From Colwellia sp. C1TZA3 (GTDB lineage: Bacteria > Pseudomonadota > Gammaproteobacteria > Enterobacterales > Alteromonadaceae): a DNA stretch of 64,000 nt. Position 1 is the stretch's first letter. Each line of letters opens with the position of its first letter. The stretch spans positions 1-64,000 of the forward strand of contig NZ_VOLS01000007.1 of the NCBI RefSeq assembly GCF_007954265.1. The letters run 5' to 3'. Shown in pieces: positions 36,582 through 46,500 of the stretch. The translations under genes and the position numbers were made by a program. The notes below the pieces were generated by a model. That model was not told where the DNA came from, did no database searches, and worked only from the letters and a program-made list of their open reading frames with translations.

Positions 36582-37676
36582 ATGGATAATAATATGCCAA
36601 TACTAATTCACTTGCGACGTTACATCAGCTACTTGTTAGTATTGGTTTTTATAACCACCGCTACCCCCTTATATTCAGCAAGCTATGTCCCCCAATCAGA
36701 CCAAAGTATCGTTGCCAGTTGGACGGTGCCGAAACCCGCAGAACAACCTAAAGTATTTATCGCGCAACTTATCAGTGACGCGAGTAAACCAGGTTTAGCC
36801 AGTCGCTATTATGGCCGTGCTAGCGCATTACTTAAGCCCTTACTGTTAGCAGCACCTAATGATTTAGAGTTACAATTTTATTCAGCAACAGTATTGCAGC
36901 ACTATCATGAGTTTGAGCAGGCACAAAAACTGCTTTCTGAAATACTTCAGCTTCAGCCTGATCATGTCGCCGCTTGGCTAATGAAAGCCAATATTCATAT
37001 GGTTCAAGGTGATTTAGTTGCGGCTAAACGAGCCTGTTTACAAGTGTTGGGGCAGGGCAGTCTTTTGCTAAGCACAGCCTGTGTACTTGAAGTTAATGCT
37101 GAACAAGGACAAGTTGCCCAGAGCTATCAGCAACTACAACGCGTAGTTAATATGGCGGGTGATATTCCACGTGAACAGCATGTATGGCTTAAACAAATTT
37201 TGGCTGATCTTGCCCAACGCCAGCAGTTACCAGAGCAAGCAATTCAGCATTTGTCAGGTTTTCCTTTAGCACAAGCGCCGGTGAGTTATTTGGCGCTATG
37301 GGCTGATATTCATTTGGCGCAACAACAAGCTAACCTTGTATTAGATAAGTTAGGGCCGATTGTCATGGCCAGTGACAGTTTTGATGATGCATTATTATTG
37401 CGTTTAGCCTTGGCAGAGCAAGCCATTAACTCAGTTAGTAAATCAGCTGAAAAAGTGTGGCAGCAGCGATTAACTCAGCGTATTGAAATACGCTTAAAGC
37501 GCAATGATACAGCCCATGCCGCTGATATTGCCCGTTATTACTTAGACATCGCCCCCGAACCGCTTAAAGCTTTGCACTGGGCAAAAATAAATTGGCAACA
37601 AGCTAAATTAGGCCCAGATAAACGTTTACTCGAACGCGCACTGGCAATACAAAATTCTTCTAAAAGTACGACGTAG
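36582..37676 (+). CDS. TPR-repeat protein, exported or membrane-anchored
   Basis: The 364-residue protein has an N-terminal hydrophobic segment (about residues 12-30) and then repeated 34-residue helical pairs. Examples are PNDLELQFYSATVLQHYHEF, LQPDHVAAWLMKANIHMVQG and SYQQLQRVVNMAGDI. This is a scaffold fold for protein-protein contacts. The sequence is rich in Leu/Gln/Ala, with no enzymatic motif. Operon position between a lipoprotein and a HupE-like protein suggests it assembles an envelope complex (inference). ATG 36582 is used; ATG 36594 is possible. Confidence 0.8.
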   Translation: MDNNMPILIHLRRYISYLLVLVFITTATPLYSASYVPQSDQSIVASWTVPKPAEQPKVFIAQLISDASKPGLASRYYGRASALLKPLLLAAPNDLELQFYSATVLQHYHEFEQAQKLLSEILQLQPDHVAAWLMKANIHMVQGDLVAAKRACLQVLGQGSLLLSTACVLEVNAEQGQVAQSYQQLQRVVNMAGDIPREQHVWLKQILADLAQRQQLPEQAIQHLSGFPLAQAPVSYLALWADIHLAQQQANLVLDKLGPIVMASDSFDDALLLRLALAEQAINSVSKSAEKVWQQRLTQRIEIRLKRNDTAHAADIARYYLDIAPEPLKALHWAKINWQQAKLGPDKRLLERALAIQNSSKSTT

Positions 37677-37744
37677 GCATCAGCTATAAACATTAGCGCC
37701 ATAAACATTATCTCCATTAAGCAATAACAGTAGTGAGAAAAGAT

Positions 37745-38854
37745 ATGCAACAGTGGTTAAAAATAGGCTTAATCGGACTGTCGTTATTATGGGCGAATAC
37801 CGTGGCAGCGCATCAATTGAGTACTAGTTATATTATTGCTGAAATTGACGATACGGGTCGCATTAATGGCGAATGGCAATTGAGCTTAGCTGATTTAGAA
37901 CTAGCGGTGGGTTTAGACCTCAATGCTAATGGTCAGTTAACGTGGGGAGAAGTCAAAAGTCGCCAAACTGAGATCGCTAGTTACTTAGCAGAAAATTTAT
38001 TACTTAACCGTGACAAGCTTACATGTAACCTGCGTTTTGACCTTGTAGAGCGTTTGCAAGATCATGCTAACGAGGCTTTTGCTGTGACTGACTTCTCAGG
38101 GCAATGTGCTATTAGTGGGTCATTAAATGTAAAATACAGTGCGATATTTGCCTTAGATAGTAGCCATGAAATGGTGCTAAACATTGGTGATGGCAGCAAT
38201 ATGCACAGTTTTGTCTTGGATGATAACACCAGAGAAATAGCGATAGATTTACGTGAGGGGAGTTGGCTGACCACCTTTAAGCAGTTTGTGTATCAAGGCA
38301 TTATCCATATTTGGATCGGCATTGATCATATTCTGTTCTTGTTAGCACTACTGTTGCCGGCGGTATTACAACGTAAAAACAAGCAGTGGCAAGCAATTTC
38401 CAGTGTTAACGTTATTTTAACCAATACCGTGTGGATTATCAGCGCATTTACTTTGGCCCATTCGCTGACATTAACTGCAACAGCTTTAGGCTGGTTAAGC
38501 CCAAGTAGTCGTTGGGTGGAACTAGGCATTGCCTTATCGGTTTTATTCGCTGCATTAAATAATATTTGGCCTCTAGTACTACGTTTAGCTTGGCTAACCT
38601 TTGCTTTTGGCTTGTTACACGGTATGGGCTTTGCTGGCGTATTAGGCGAATTAGGTTTACCTGCTGATCAACAATTGCTGAGTATATTAGCTTTTAATCT
38701 TGGTGTGGAAATTGGCCAGTTAGCTATATTAGCTATCCTACTACCGGTATTAATTTTACTGCGCAAGAGCAAATTCTATAGCAAAGGCGTGATGCCGCTA
38801 GGTTCTTTATTCATTGCATTGATGGCGGTGCAATGGAGTATTGAGCGTTGGTAA
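37745..38854 (+). CDS. HupE/UreJ-2 family membrane protein
   Basis: The 369-residue product has a signal peptide ending TVAAHQLSTSY, a long periplasmic part (to about residue 180) and about seven membrane helices after it. The diagnostic entry is GIIHIWIGIDHILFLLALLL (about 186-205), with ALAHSLTLTATALGW-type and GLLHGMGFAGVLGELGL motifs whose His residues suggest metal handling. The segment DLNANGQLTWGEV looks like an EF-hand loop. Relatives are annotated as nickel/metal permeases, but members with a large periplasmic domain are uncharacterised. It is the last gene of the DUF4331 operon. Confidence 0.87.
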   Translation: MQQWLKIGLIGLSLLWANTVAAHQLSTSYIIAEIDDTGRINGEWQLSLADLELAVGLDLNANGQLTWGEVKSRQTEIASYLAENLLLNRDKLTCNLRFDLVERLQDHANEAFAVTDFSGQCAISGSLNVKYSAIFALDSSHEMVLNIGDGSNMHSFVLDDNTREIAIDLREGSWLTTFKQFVYQGIIHIWIGIDHILFLLALLLPAVLQRKNKQWQAISSVNVILTNTVWIISAFTLAHSLTLTATALGWLSPSSRWVELGIALSVLFAALNNIWPLVLRLAWLTFAFGLLHGMGFAGVLGELGLPADQQLLSILAFNLGVEIGQLAILAILLPVLILLRKSKFYSKGVMPLGSLFIALMAVQWSIERW

Positions 38855-38885
38855 GTTAGGCTTGATTACAGCTATAGAGGTGTTA

Positions 38886-39042
38886 TACCAATTACATTAA
38901 GTTTGTGATCTTGTTGCGCGCAGGAAAAATAACTCAAGGTAAGGCGCTCGATTGAGCAATAGCTGGCTATTGGGATTGAGAGCAACACAGCCTTGAGCTA
39001 TTTTAACTAGTACAAGTGAGTAATAACTTAATGGGATTGGTA
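38886..39042 (-). repeat. MITE-like repeat family A, copy A7, with duplicated end
   Basis: Full 157-bp copy in reverse orientation. The last 43 bases are repeated directly at 39042-39084 (TTTTAACTAGTACAAGTGAG to GATTGGTA), so one terminus is present twice. Confidence 0.9.
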
Positions 39043-39164
39043 TTTTAACTAGTACAAGTGAGCAATAACTTAATGGGATTGGTATTAGCTTGATGCTAGT
39101 TTAAGTGTCACTAAGTGAGCAATAAATTAAGTTACTATTTTATATATAGGCCGTTGTTCTTAAA

Positions 39165-39206
39165 AATAAAAAGCCCTAGTTAAGTTAATAACTAGGGCTT
39201 TTTATT
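39165..39206. terminator. Strong bidirectional terminator downstream of fur
   Basis: AATAAAAAGCCCTAGTTA and its perfect complement flank a six-base loop, with A and T runs on both sides. It lies 19 bases beyond the fur stop on the minus strand. Confidence 0.93.
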
Positions 39207-39224
39207 GGTTATTTTTTCTGTGCT

Positions 39225-39668
39225 TTAAGACTGCGCTTTACGAAATTTCTCGCAGGCTACTTCGTCTTCACATTCACCGTACAAGTATAAACTGTGATTG
39301 GTCAGTTTTACTTTATGCAACTTAGCAACATCCTCTTGACGCTGCTCGATTACATCGTCTTCAAATTCAATCACTTTACCGCAATTTAAACACACTAAAT
39401 GATCATGGTGTTTTTTATGACTTAGCTCAAATACTGATTTCCCGCCTTCAAAATGATGACGAGTGACAATACCGGCATCATCAAATTGATTTAATACGCG
39501 ATATACTGTCGCCAAACCAATTTCTTCATTTTGCTCAAGCAAAAGTTTGTATACGTCTTCAGCACTGATGTGCTGGTTATTGGGATTTTGTAAAATGGCC
39601 AAAATTTTAATGCGTGGCAGAGTAATTTTTAGTCCAGCTCTTTTTAATTCTTCATTTTGTTCAGGCAT
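39225..39668 (-). CDS. fur: Ferric uptake regulator Fur
   Basis: Fur represses iron-uptake genes when bound to Fe2+. The 147-residue protein has the winged-helix DNA-binding domain with AEDVYKLLLEQNEEIGLATV YRVL (split for length). It also has VTRHHFEGGKSVFE with metal-binding His and the zinc/iron site HHDHLVCLNCGKVIEFEDD (about 87-105). Length and motif order match E. coli Fur (148). A Fur-box-like site lies 77-95 bases upstream of the start, fitting autoregulation. It is not next to fldA here, unlike in E. coli. Confidence 0.96.
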   Translation of the reverse strand: MPEQNEELKRAGLKITLPRIKILAILQNPNNQHISAEDVYKLLLEQNEEIGLATVYRVLNQFDDAGIVTRHHFEGGKSVFELSHKKHHDHLVCLNCGKVIEFEDDVIEQRQEDVAKLHKVKLTNHSLYLYGECEDEVACEKFRKAQS

Positions 39669-39744
39669 TAATTTTAGTCTCTACATCTGCTTTAAATATA
39701 TAGAAAATTATAGGGGGTTATGAGCTTGGTTGAAAGGGCTAGTT

Positions 39745-39763
39745 GTAAATGATTATCAAATTT
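39745..39763. promoter_or_regulatory. Putative Fur box upstream of fur
   Basis: GTAAATGATTATCAAATTT agrees with the 19-bp consensus GATAATGATAATCATTATC at 12 of 19 positions, including the core ATGAT and ATCA. Site position fits Fur autoregulation. Confidence 0.55.
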
Positions 39764-39879
39764 GTTGGTTTTATTAGCTTAAAACGTCATAATGCTCTGC
39801 TGGTCTGATGAGTATGATATTCTAAACCTTATGGGTTATATGAGTACTCACGTTTTTATACTGCCTTTGAGGAAATTAT

Positions 39880-40335
39880 ATGTTTAAAAAAGCTTGGCAA
39901 ATGAAATTATTATTAAATATTTGGCCGCCATTTTTATTTACTGGCATTCGCGTTGTTGATGTTTCTGAAGATTTTCGTAAAGCCAAAGTGCGTTTAAAGT
40001 TAAACATATTCAACCAAAATGCGGTTGGTGTACATTTTGGTGGTTCGTTATATGCAATGACAGATCCCTTTTGCATGTTATTGGTGATGGCGCGATTAGG
40101 AAAAGATTATATCGTTTGGGATAAGTCAGCAGACATCGACTATATTAAACCCGGCAAGGGCACAGTAACCGCAGAATTTATCATCACCGATGCTTTAATT
40201 GCAGATATTTTGACCCAGACCGCGCAAGGCGAGAAATATCTACCTGAAATTCCGGTTTACGTTAAAGACGCGCAAGGCGAAATTGTCGCTAAGCTGAATA
40301 GAAAGTTATATATTCGCAGAAAAAAATCAGCATAA
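39880..40335 (+). CDS. DUF4442 hot-dog-fold thioesterase-like protein
   Basis: The 151-residue protein matches the DUF4442 group of hot-dog-fold proteins. It shows WPPFLFTGIRVVDVSEDF, then NQNAVGVHFGGSLYAMTDPF (about residues 46-65), where acyl-CoA thioesterases have their catalytic loop, and WDKSADIDYIKPGKG. The substrate is unknown. A good AGGAAATT ribosome site precedes the ATG. It is divergent from fur. Confidence 0.82.
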   Translation: MFKKAWQMKLLLNIWPPFLFTGIRVVDVSEDFRKAKVRLKLNIFNQNAVGVHFGGSLYAMTDPFCMLLVMARLGKDYIVWDKSADIDYIKPGKGTVTAEFIITDALIADILTQTAQGEKYLPEIPVYVKDAQGEIVAKLNRKLYIRRKKSA

Positions 40336-40356
40336 TAGTTGTAATAAAGTGACTAA

Positions 40357-40513
40357 TACCAATCAAACTAACTAAGTGATCTTTTTAAATGGTCTAAATA
40401 TCCAATAACATCGTTGCTTTCAATCCCAATAGCCAGCTATTGCTCAATCAAGCGCCTTGTTCTTGAAAATTTACCCTCATTAAAATTTGCACCATTAATT
40501 AATTTGATTGGTA
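40357..40513 (+). repeat. Chimeric repeat: family-B-like ends around a family-A core
   Basis: Both ends (TACCAATCAAACTAACTAAG and AATTAATTTGATTGGTA) resemble family B. The core holds CAATCCCAATAGCCAGCTATT and GCTCAATCAAGCGCCTT of family A. Length is 157 bp, as in family A. Confidence 0.7.
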
Positions 40514-40516
40514 TAA

Positions 40517-40676
40517 TATCAATTTGATTATTTAAGTGCTCACCTTTTTCATCAGGAAAAATAGATAAATACAAGGCATAAAATTTAGTCAGTAGTTATT
40601 CACCTTATAGATTTTATAACGCTGTAGTTATTCATTTTAACCTTTAAAAATGAGCAGGTAATTAATCAACTTGGTA
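40517..40676 (+). repeat. MITE-like repeat family B, copy B4
   Basis: Full 160-bp copy starting TATCAATTTGATTATTTAAG and ending AATTAATCAACTTGGTA, four bases after the chimeric element. Confidence 0.9.
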
Positions 40677-40754
40677 TAATAATAGGGCTAAAACCTTAAT
40701 CATCCAGGCTAAAAGTTAGCTAAGCCATGGTGTGAGCTTTATTTTGCTTATTAG

Positions 40755-40789
40755 ATAAAAAATGGGAACACATGGATTAATGTGTTCCC
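40755..40789 (-). terminator. Rho-independent terminator of hflX
   Basis: On the minus strand GGGAACACAT pairs with ATGTGTTCCC around a six-base loop, followed by ATTTTTT. It lies about 75 bases beyond the hflX stop, after the heptamer repeats. Confidence 0.85.
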
Positions 40790-40830
40790 GTTAGAGTAGT
40801 TAATTACTGTGCAGTTGATGCACTATACTT

Positions 40831-40865
40831 GATGACTGATGACTGATGACTGATGACTGATGACT
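40831..40865 (+). repeat. 7-bp tandem repeat (GATGACT x5)
   Basis: Five exact copies of GATGACT end at the hflX stop codon. Similar 7-bp arrays occur elsewhere in the window. Confidence 0.9.
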
Positions 40866-42223
40866 TATGAGTCACCAGTTGATAAGTCTAACATGCTCTT
40901 TTTTAACCTTTCTAAATCAATCGCGTTTGAACGTACCGTAAGCTTAATATGACTGTATTCATATTCCTCTTTAACCACACTCATATTTGAACGAATTTCA
41001 CCAATAATACCCTTAGCGGTATACGGGATAATAATTTCGTCTTCAATCATCTCATCCTGTGCAACGCCAACAATATATTTATGCAATTTACTGACATCAG
41101 CTGGATTACGTGTTGAAGTCATCATAGCATCAGGAAATTCTTCCATCAGCGCCTGTTGTTGCTCAGTGCTCAGTTGATCTGATTTGTTTAGTACCAACAA
41201 TTTTTTACTGTCCGCAACACCGACTTCTGCCAATACTTCGTGCACGACATCGAGTTGCGCACGAAACGAAGGATCGGCAGCATCAACTACATATAACAAT
41301 AATGATGCATCATGGGCTTCTGCTAAAGTGGAATGAAATGAGGCGACTAAGTCGTGCGGTAATTTTTTAATAAAACCGACGGTATCTGACACTAATATTC
41401 GCGGTTGAGTGATAGGGAATAAAGCACGAACCGTAGTATCAAGCGTGGCAAAAAGTTTATTTTCACCTTCGACATCACTACCGGTAATCGCTCGCATCAT
41501 TGATGATTTGCCCGCGTTGGTATAGCCCACCAAAGCGACACAAAAAAGCTCAGAACGTTGGCTACGTCGGCCTTTCATTTCGTCTTGAACACTGACTAAC
41601 TCGCGCTTGAGTTCAGCAAGTTGGTCACGTACTGCACGACGGTTTAACTCTAATGTAGTTTCGCCAGCGCCTTTACCCATTTGACGCTCTTTATCGCCAG
41701 TTGATGTTTCACGAAGGCGCGGTGCGACATAATTAAGCCGAGCAATTTCAACTTGTAATTTTGCTGTTTTGGTCCGAGCATGGCGACTAAATATTTCAAT
41801 AATAATGCCAGTACGGTCAAACACCTCTACGCCTAATTGATTCTCGACATTACGTAGCTGAGATGGACTTAAATCACAATCAAATACCACCACATCAGCA
41901 CAGGCAAACGGTAGGTTATCCGATGGGACATCTACAGGGTTAAGGGTAAATTCGGTTTCATCCTCTTCTTCTTCTAAGCCTTCAACTACGCCCTTGTTAC
42001 CGGTGAGCTGCGCTATTTCAGCCAGTTTTCCTAAACCGAGTACATTCACTTTTTGGGTTGAATTCAGCTTTTGCGATTGCGTGCCGACCACTTTAAAGCC
42101 TAAGGTAGTGACTAAACGGGCCAGTTCTGCAAGTGACTCGGTTGCTTCATCACCTTTAAACTGTGGTGTGCAAATAGAAATAAGTAACGCGTTAGTCAGT
42201 GATGCTTTTGCTGTTAGTTGCAT
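40865..42223 (-). CDS. hflX: Ribosome-associated GTPase HflX
   Basis: HflX binds the 50S subunit, splits stalled ribosomes and acts as a heat-shock GTPase. The 452-residue protein has the N-terminal HflX domain and the GTPase motifs G1 GYTNAGKSS, G3 DTVGF (VSDTVGFIKKLPHDLV) and G4 NKSD. It also contains RRSQRSELFCVALVG just before G1. The C-terminal domain ends LDLSTGDS. It is slightly longer than E. coli HflX (426) because of an acidic insert EGLEEEEDETEFTLNPV (about residues 80-96). It is not next to hfq here, unlike the usual hfq-hflX pair. Confidence 0.93.
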   Translation of the reverse strand: MQLTAKASLTNALLISICTPQFKGDEATESLAELARLVTTLGFKVVGTQSQKLNSTQKVNVLGLGKLAEIAQLTGNKGVVEGLEEEEDETEFTLNPVDVPSDNLPFACADVVVFDCDLSPSQLRNVENQLGVEVFDRTGIIIEIFSRHARTKTAKLQVEIARLNYVAPRLRETSTGDKERQMGKGAGETTLELNRRAVRDQLAELKRELVSVQDEMKGRRSQRSELFCVALVGYTNAGKSSMMRAITGSDVEGENKLFATLDTTVRALFPITQPRILVSDTVGFIKKLPHDLVASFHSTLAEAHDASLLLYVVDAADPSFRAQLDVVHEVLAEVGVADSKKLLVLNKSDQLSTEQQQALMEEFPDAMMTSTRNPADVSKLHKYIVGVAQDEMIEDEIIIPYTAKGIIGEIRSNMSVVKEEYEYSHIKLTVRSNAIDLERLKKSMLDLSTGDS

Positions 42224-42707
42224 AATTATTTATGTTAGTGCACCGGAAGTGCAAACCTAATTTTATATCTAAAGTTATGTCATCCTACGCTGTTATAGGT
42301 AAGCTTTATAGAGCAATTGCAGACTAAATTTTTGTTAGTGAAAAATTGTTGATATATTGAGGTATCAAGTAACTCATTAAAAAATATTTAGGCCATCATG
42401 CCATAAGGCGAAGGGAAGCAAGAGTTTTATGATGGGTTCTTTTTAGCCGGTTTTACCTTATGAAGACGAGTACGAAGCCATTATCAGGCCAACAACCGGT
42501 TGATCAGTCGTTAATGCTATTATAAATCATATAGTTATAGGTTTTGGTTGTTGAGGTTTTTAGTTGATTTTGAGCTGATTGCAAGCAAAGTGAGCTATTT
42601 TATGATCGAATAAAACGCTTTATGCTTAGCAGTGTTTTTATTAAAAATAATTAAGCAATAAAGTCTGTTACTTTCTTTTTGCTCATTTATATGCAGGTAT
42701 CGAGCGA
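42224..42707. other. Long non-coding region upstream of hflX
   Basis: The gap between hflX and the PAS kinase is about 1.27 kb. This part carries no recognisable gene. Some remnants of lost genes are possible, because the next feature is a clear one. Confidence 0.4.
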
Positions 42708-42860
42708 TTAACCTTTTAAACTTTGCTTTGGTGAAAATATTTCAACTCGATTTCGACCTTTATCTTTTGCCTTATAAAGTGCTTGATCAGCATTATTAGT
42801 CAGTTGTTCGATGTTTAATTCATTATTATTGTAATAATGAATTAAACTATTCCACCACTT
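42708..42860 (-). pseudogene. C-terminal remnant of a diguanylate cyclase (GGDEF) gene
   Basis: Read on the minus strand this 50-codon open stretch encodes LTNNADQALYKAKDKGRNRV followed by EIF and a stop at 42708-42710. That is the classic last helix and strand of a GGDEF domain (the NADxALYxAKxxGRN motif). An in-frame stop lies at 42861-42863, and no GGDEF motif or start is present upstream, so only the 3' end survives. It sits beside the Kai island, perhaps marking the place where an earlier signalling gene was replaced. Confidence 0.85.
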
Positions 42861-42863
42861 TTA

Positions 42864-43344
42864 TGTTTACCATCTTAAGAATAGCTAACAACTAGATCTC
42901 ACTTTCCTCCGAAAATTACCGACCTGTCAACAAATCTTTGGTCAATCTTATTTCGCTAGCACATGCTCAGAAGTCATCAAGAAAGGCCAATATCTCGAAT
43001 ATAAAAATCACTTTAACCCGATCATATATACTTTTGACCATATTTTTTAAGTGGTCGTTCAGTACCTATTAGCTTCTGTGGTCAAGGACTTTTTTTTGTA
43101 TAAGTATGATAGTTTTATGATGAATAATAAAACAGGTATTTGAAAAACATCACTTAAATAAGCACAGTAAAGTATTAGTCACAATTAATGGTGACTTTTA
43201 ATTAGATAAAAATTTTATTGCTATATGAAATATCTTATTACATTATGGAACAATATATTACATTATGTAATGTGTTGTTATATAAATGCAAAGTGATTTT
43301 AAATCAATTCTTTACCAGTCTGTCGAATGACTCATGGAAATTTT
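42864..43344. other. AT-rich upstream region of the Kai operon
   Basis: About 480 bases without a credible gene on either strand. The segment 43195-43265 is nearly pure AT with TTACATTATG repeated twice (43238-43267). The operon promoter is likely here. Confidence 0.45.
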
Positions 43345-43500
43345 ATGAACCTAATACTATTAGAATCACCTAGCAGCAGTAAAACGTTTGAGCTTCAAGC
43401 TAGTGGTTTTGGCAGCTTAATGTTGACGGCAGAATTCGAAATATATTCCCCATCGCTTATGCCCACTTTTTATGGAGTAATTATGGTTATTTCATCATGA
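43345..43500 (+). CDS. Possible 51-residue leader ORF overlapping the PAS kinase start
   Basis: The frame starts MNLILLESPSSSKTFELQ and ends GVIMVISS, overlapping the kinase ATG by ATGA. No family is recognised. A strong ribosome site GGAG precedes an internal ATG (43482) that gives only MVISS before the shared stop. By contrast, the kinase ATG at 43497 has no good Shine-Dalgarno of its own. This suggests translational coupling through a short leader peptide, whichever start is used. Coding status is uncertain. Confidence 0.35.
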   Translation: MNLILLESPSSSKTFELQASGFGSLMLTAEFEIYSPSLMPTFYGVIMVISS

Positions 43501-46500
43501 GCAAGGTAAAGTCATCTGCTGCAAATTTTCGGTCACAAATAAACAATAATGCCTACACACGTAGTTTGATTGAAGCTAGCCTCGACCCACTGGTTATGAT
43601 TAGCCCAGACGGCAAGATCACTGACGTCAACGAAGCCACTATCAAAGTTACTGGTGTGGGGCGCGATGATCTCATTGGTACTGATTTTTCCAGTTACTTT
43701 ACTGAATCCGAGCAGGCGCGCGAAGGTTACCAGCAGGTGTTTGCTAAAGGTTTTGTTACTGATTACCCACTGACCATCCGCCACCAAGATGGCTATCTGG
43801 TCGATGTACTCTACAACGCCTCAGTGTATAAAGATGTCAATGGTGAGGTGCTAGGTGTGTTTGCTGCTGCTCGCGATGTCACTGAATCAAGACGCGTCGC
43901 ACACGATTTTGAAGAAACCAAAAATCTGCTTGACAATATTCTGCAGAGTTCTAGTAAATATTCTATTATTGGAAAGGATCTTAATCATCATGTCCTATCG
44001 TGGAACGAAGGCGCAGTGCGTAACTATGGCTACAGCGCTGACGAAGTCCTCGGTAAGAACTCAGAAATTCTTCACGTTCAAGAAGACATTGAATCAGGTG
44101 TTGTTAAAAAACTGCTGAAAACTGCTTACGACAAAGGTATGGCTGAAGGTGAGTTTTTACGTATTCGCAAAGATGGTAGCCAATTTGTTGCAAATGTCGT
44201 CGTCACACGGCGCAATGATATCGCAGGTAAGCCGGTTGGCTATCTGCTGATGAGTAATGATATTACAGAGAAAAAGCTTGCCGAAGAGCATGCCCGTGCT
44301 TCATCTCAGTACGCCCGTAGCCTAATCGAGGCTAGCCTCGACCCCTTAGTCACCATTAGCCCCAACGGCAAGATCACCGATGTCAACGAAGCGACCGCTA
44401 AAGTCACCGGCGTAGCGCGCGATGATCTCATTGGCACCGATTTTTCTAATTACTTTACCCAGCCCGACCAGGCCCAGGAAGGTTACTTACAAGTGTTCGC
44501 CCAAGGCTTCGTGACTGATTACCCGCTGACCATCCGCAATAAGGATGGCCGTCTGGTCGATGTGCTCTACAACGCCTCGGTGTATAAAGATATCAATGGT
44601 GAGGTGCTTGGTGTTTTTGCCGCTGCCCGCGATGTTACTGAGCAGAAGCAAACATCTCAATACGCCCGCAGTCTAATCGAGGCAAGTCTCGACCCTTTAG
44701 TCACCATTAGCCCAGAAGGCAAAATTACCGACGTGAACGAAGCGACCGCCAAAGTTACCGGCGTAGCGCGCGATGAGCTCATTGGCACCGATTTTTCCAA
44801 TTACTTTACTGAGCCCGATCAGGCCCGTGAAGGTTATCAGCAAGTGTTCGCCAAGGGCTTTGTTACTGATTACCCGCTAACTATTCGCCACAAAGACAGT
44901 CGTCTCATCGACGTACTCTACAACGCCTCGGTCTATAAAGATGTTAATGGCGAGGTGCTAGGTGTGTTTGCCTCCGCGCGTGATGTTACCGAGCAGAAGC
45001 AAACCTCTCAATACGCCCGTAGTCTAATCGAGGCAAGTCTCGACCCCTTGGTCACCATTAGCCCAGCAGGTAAAATTACCGACGTTAACGAAGCGACCGC
45101 GAAAGTTACTGGCGTAGAGCGTGATGAGCTCATTGGCACCGATTTTTCCAATTACTTTACCCAGCCTGATCAGGCCCGTGAAGGTTACCAGCAAGTGTTC
45201 GCCAACGGCTTTGTTACTGATTATCCACTGACTATTCGCCACAAAGACAACAGACTTATTGACGTACTCTATAACGCCTCGGTCTATAAAGATGTTAATG
45301 GCGAGGTGCTAGGTGTCTTTGCCTCTGCGCGTGATGTTACCGAGCAGAAGCAAACCTCTCAATACGCCCGTAGTCTGATCGAGGCTAGCCTCGATCCCTT
45401 GGTCACCATTAGCCCCGCAGGTAAAATCACCGACGTCAATGAAGCCACTGCCAAAGTTACCGGTGTGGAGCGCGATGATCTCATTGGTACCGACTTTTCC
45501 AATTACTTCACTGAACCCGACCAGGCTCGTGAAGGTTACTTACAAGTGTTCGCTAAAGGCTTTGTTACCGATTACCCACTAACTATTCGCCACCAAGATG
45601 GCCGCCTGGTCGATGTGCTCTACAACGCCTCAGTTTATAAAGATGTCAATGGCGAAGTGCTCGGTGTCTTTGCCTCCGCACGCGATGTCACCGAGCAGAA
45701 GCATGCTTCACAATATGCTCGTAGTTTAATTGAAGCTAGCCTAGATCCCTTAGTTACCATTAGCCCCGAAGGCAAGATTACCGATGTCAACGAAGCCACC
45801 GCTAAGGTCACCGGCCTAGAACGTGATGATCTCATTGGCACTGATTTTTCCAATTACTTTACACAGCCTGATCAGGCACGCGAAGGTTACCAGCAGGTGT
45901 TTGCTAAAGGCTTCGTTACCGACTATCCACTGACTATTCGTCATCAAGATGGCCATTTGGTTGATGTGCTTTATAACGCCTCAGTCTATAAAGATGCTAA
46001 TGGCAAGGTGCTAGGCGTTTTCGCCTCCGCGCGCGATGTCACCGAGCAGAAGCAAACCTCTCAATACGCTCGTAGTCTGATCGAGGCTAGCCTCGATCCT
46101 TTAGTCACGATTAGCCCCGAAGGTAAAATCACTGACGTCAACGAAGCAACGGCTAAGGTTACCGGCCTAGAGCGTGATGACCTAATCGGTACCGATTTCT
46201 CCAATTATTTTACCGAACAGGACCAGGCCCGAGAAGGTTACCAGAAGGTCTTTGCCCAAGGCTTTGTTACCGACTACCCGTTGACTATTCATCATAAAGA
46301 TGGTCGTTTGATTGATGTGCTTTATAACGCTTCGGTCTATAAAGATGTTAATGGCGAGGTGCTTGGTGTGTTCGCCTCTGCGCGTGATGTCACTGAGCAA
46401 AAACAGGCTTCACAATACGCCCGCAGCCTAATCGAGGCTAGCCTTGACCCCTTGGTCACCATTAGCCCAGAAGGTAAAATCACTGACGTCAATGAAGCGA

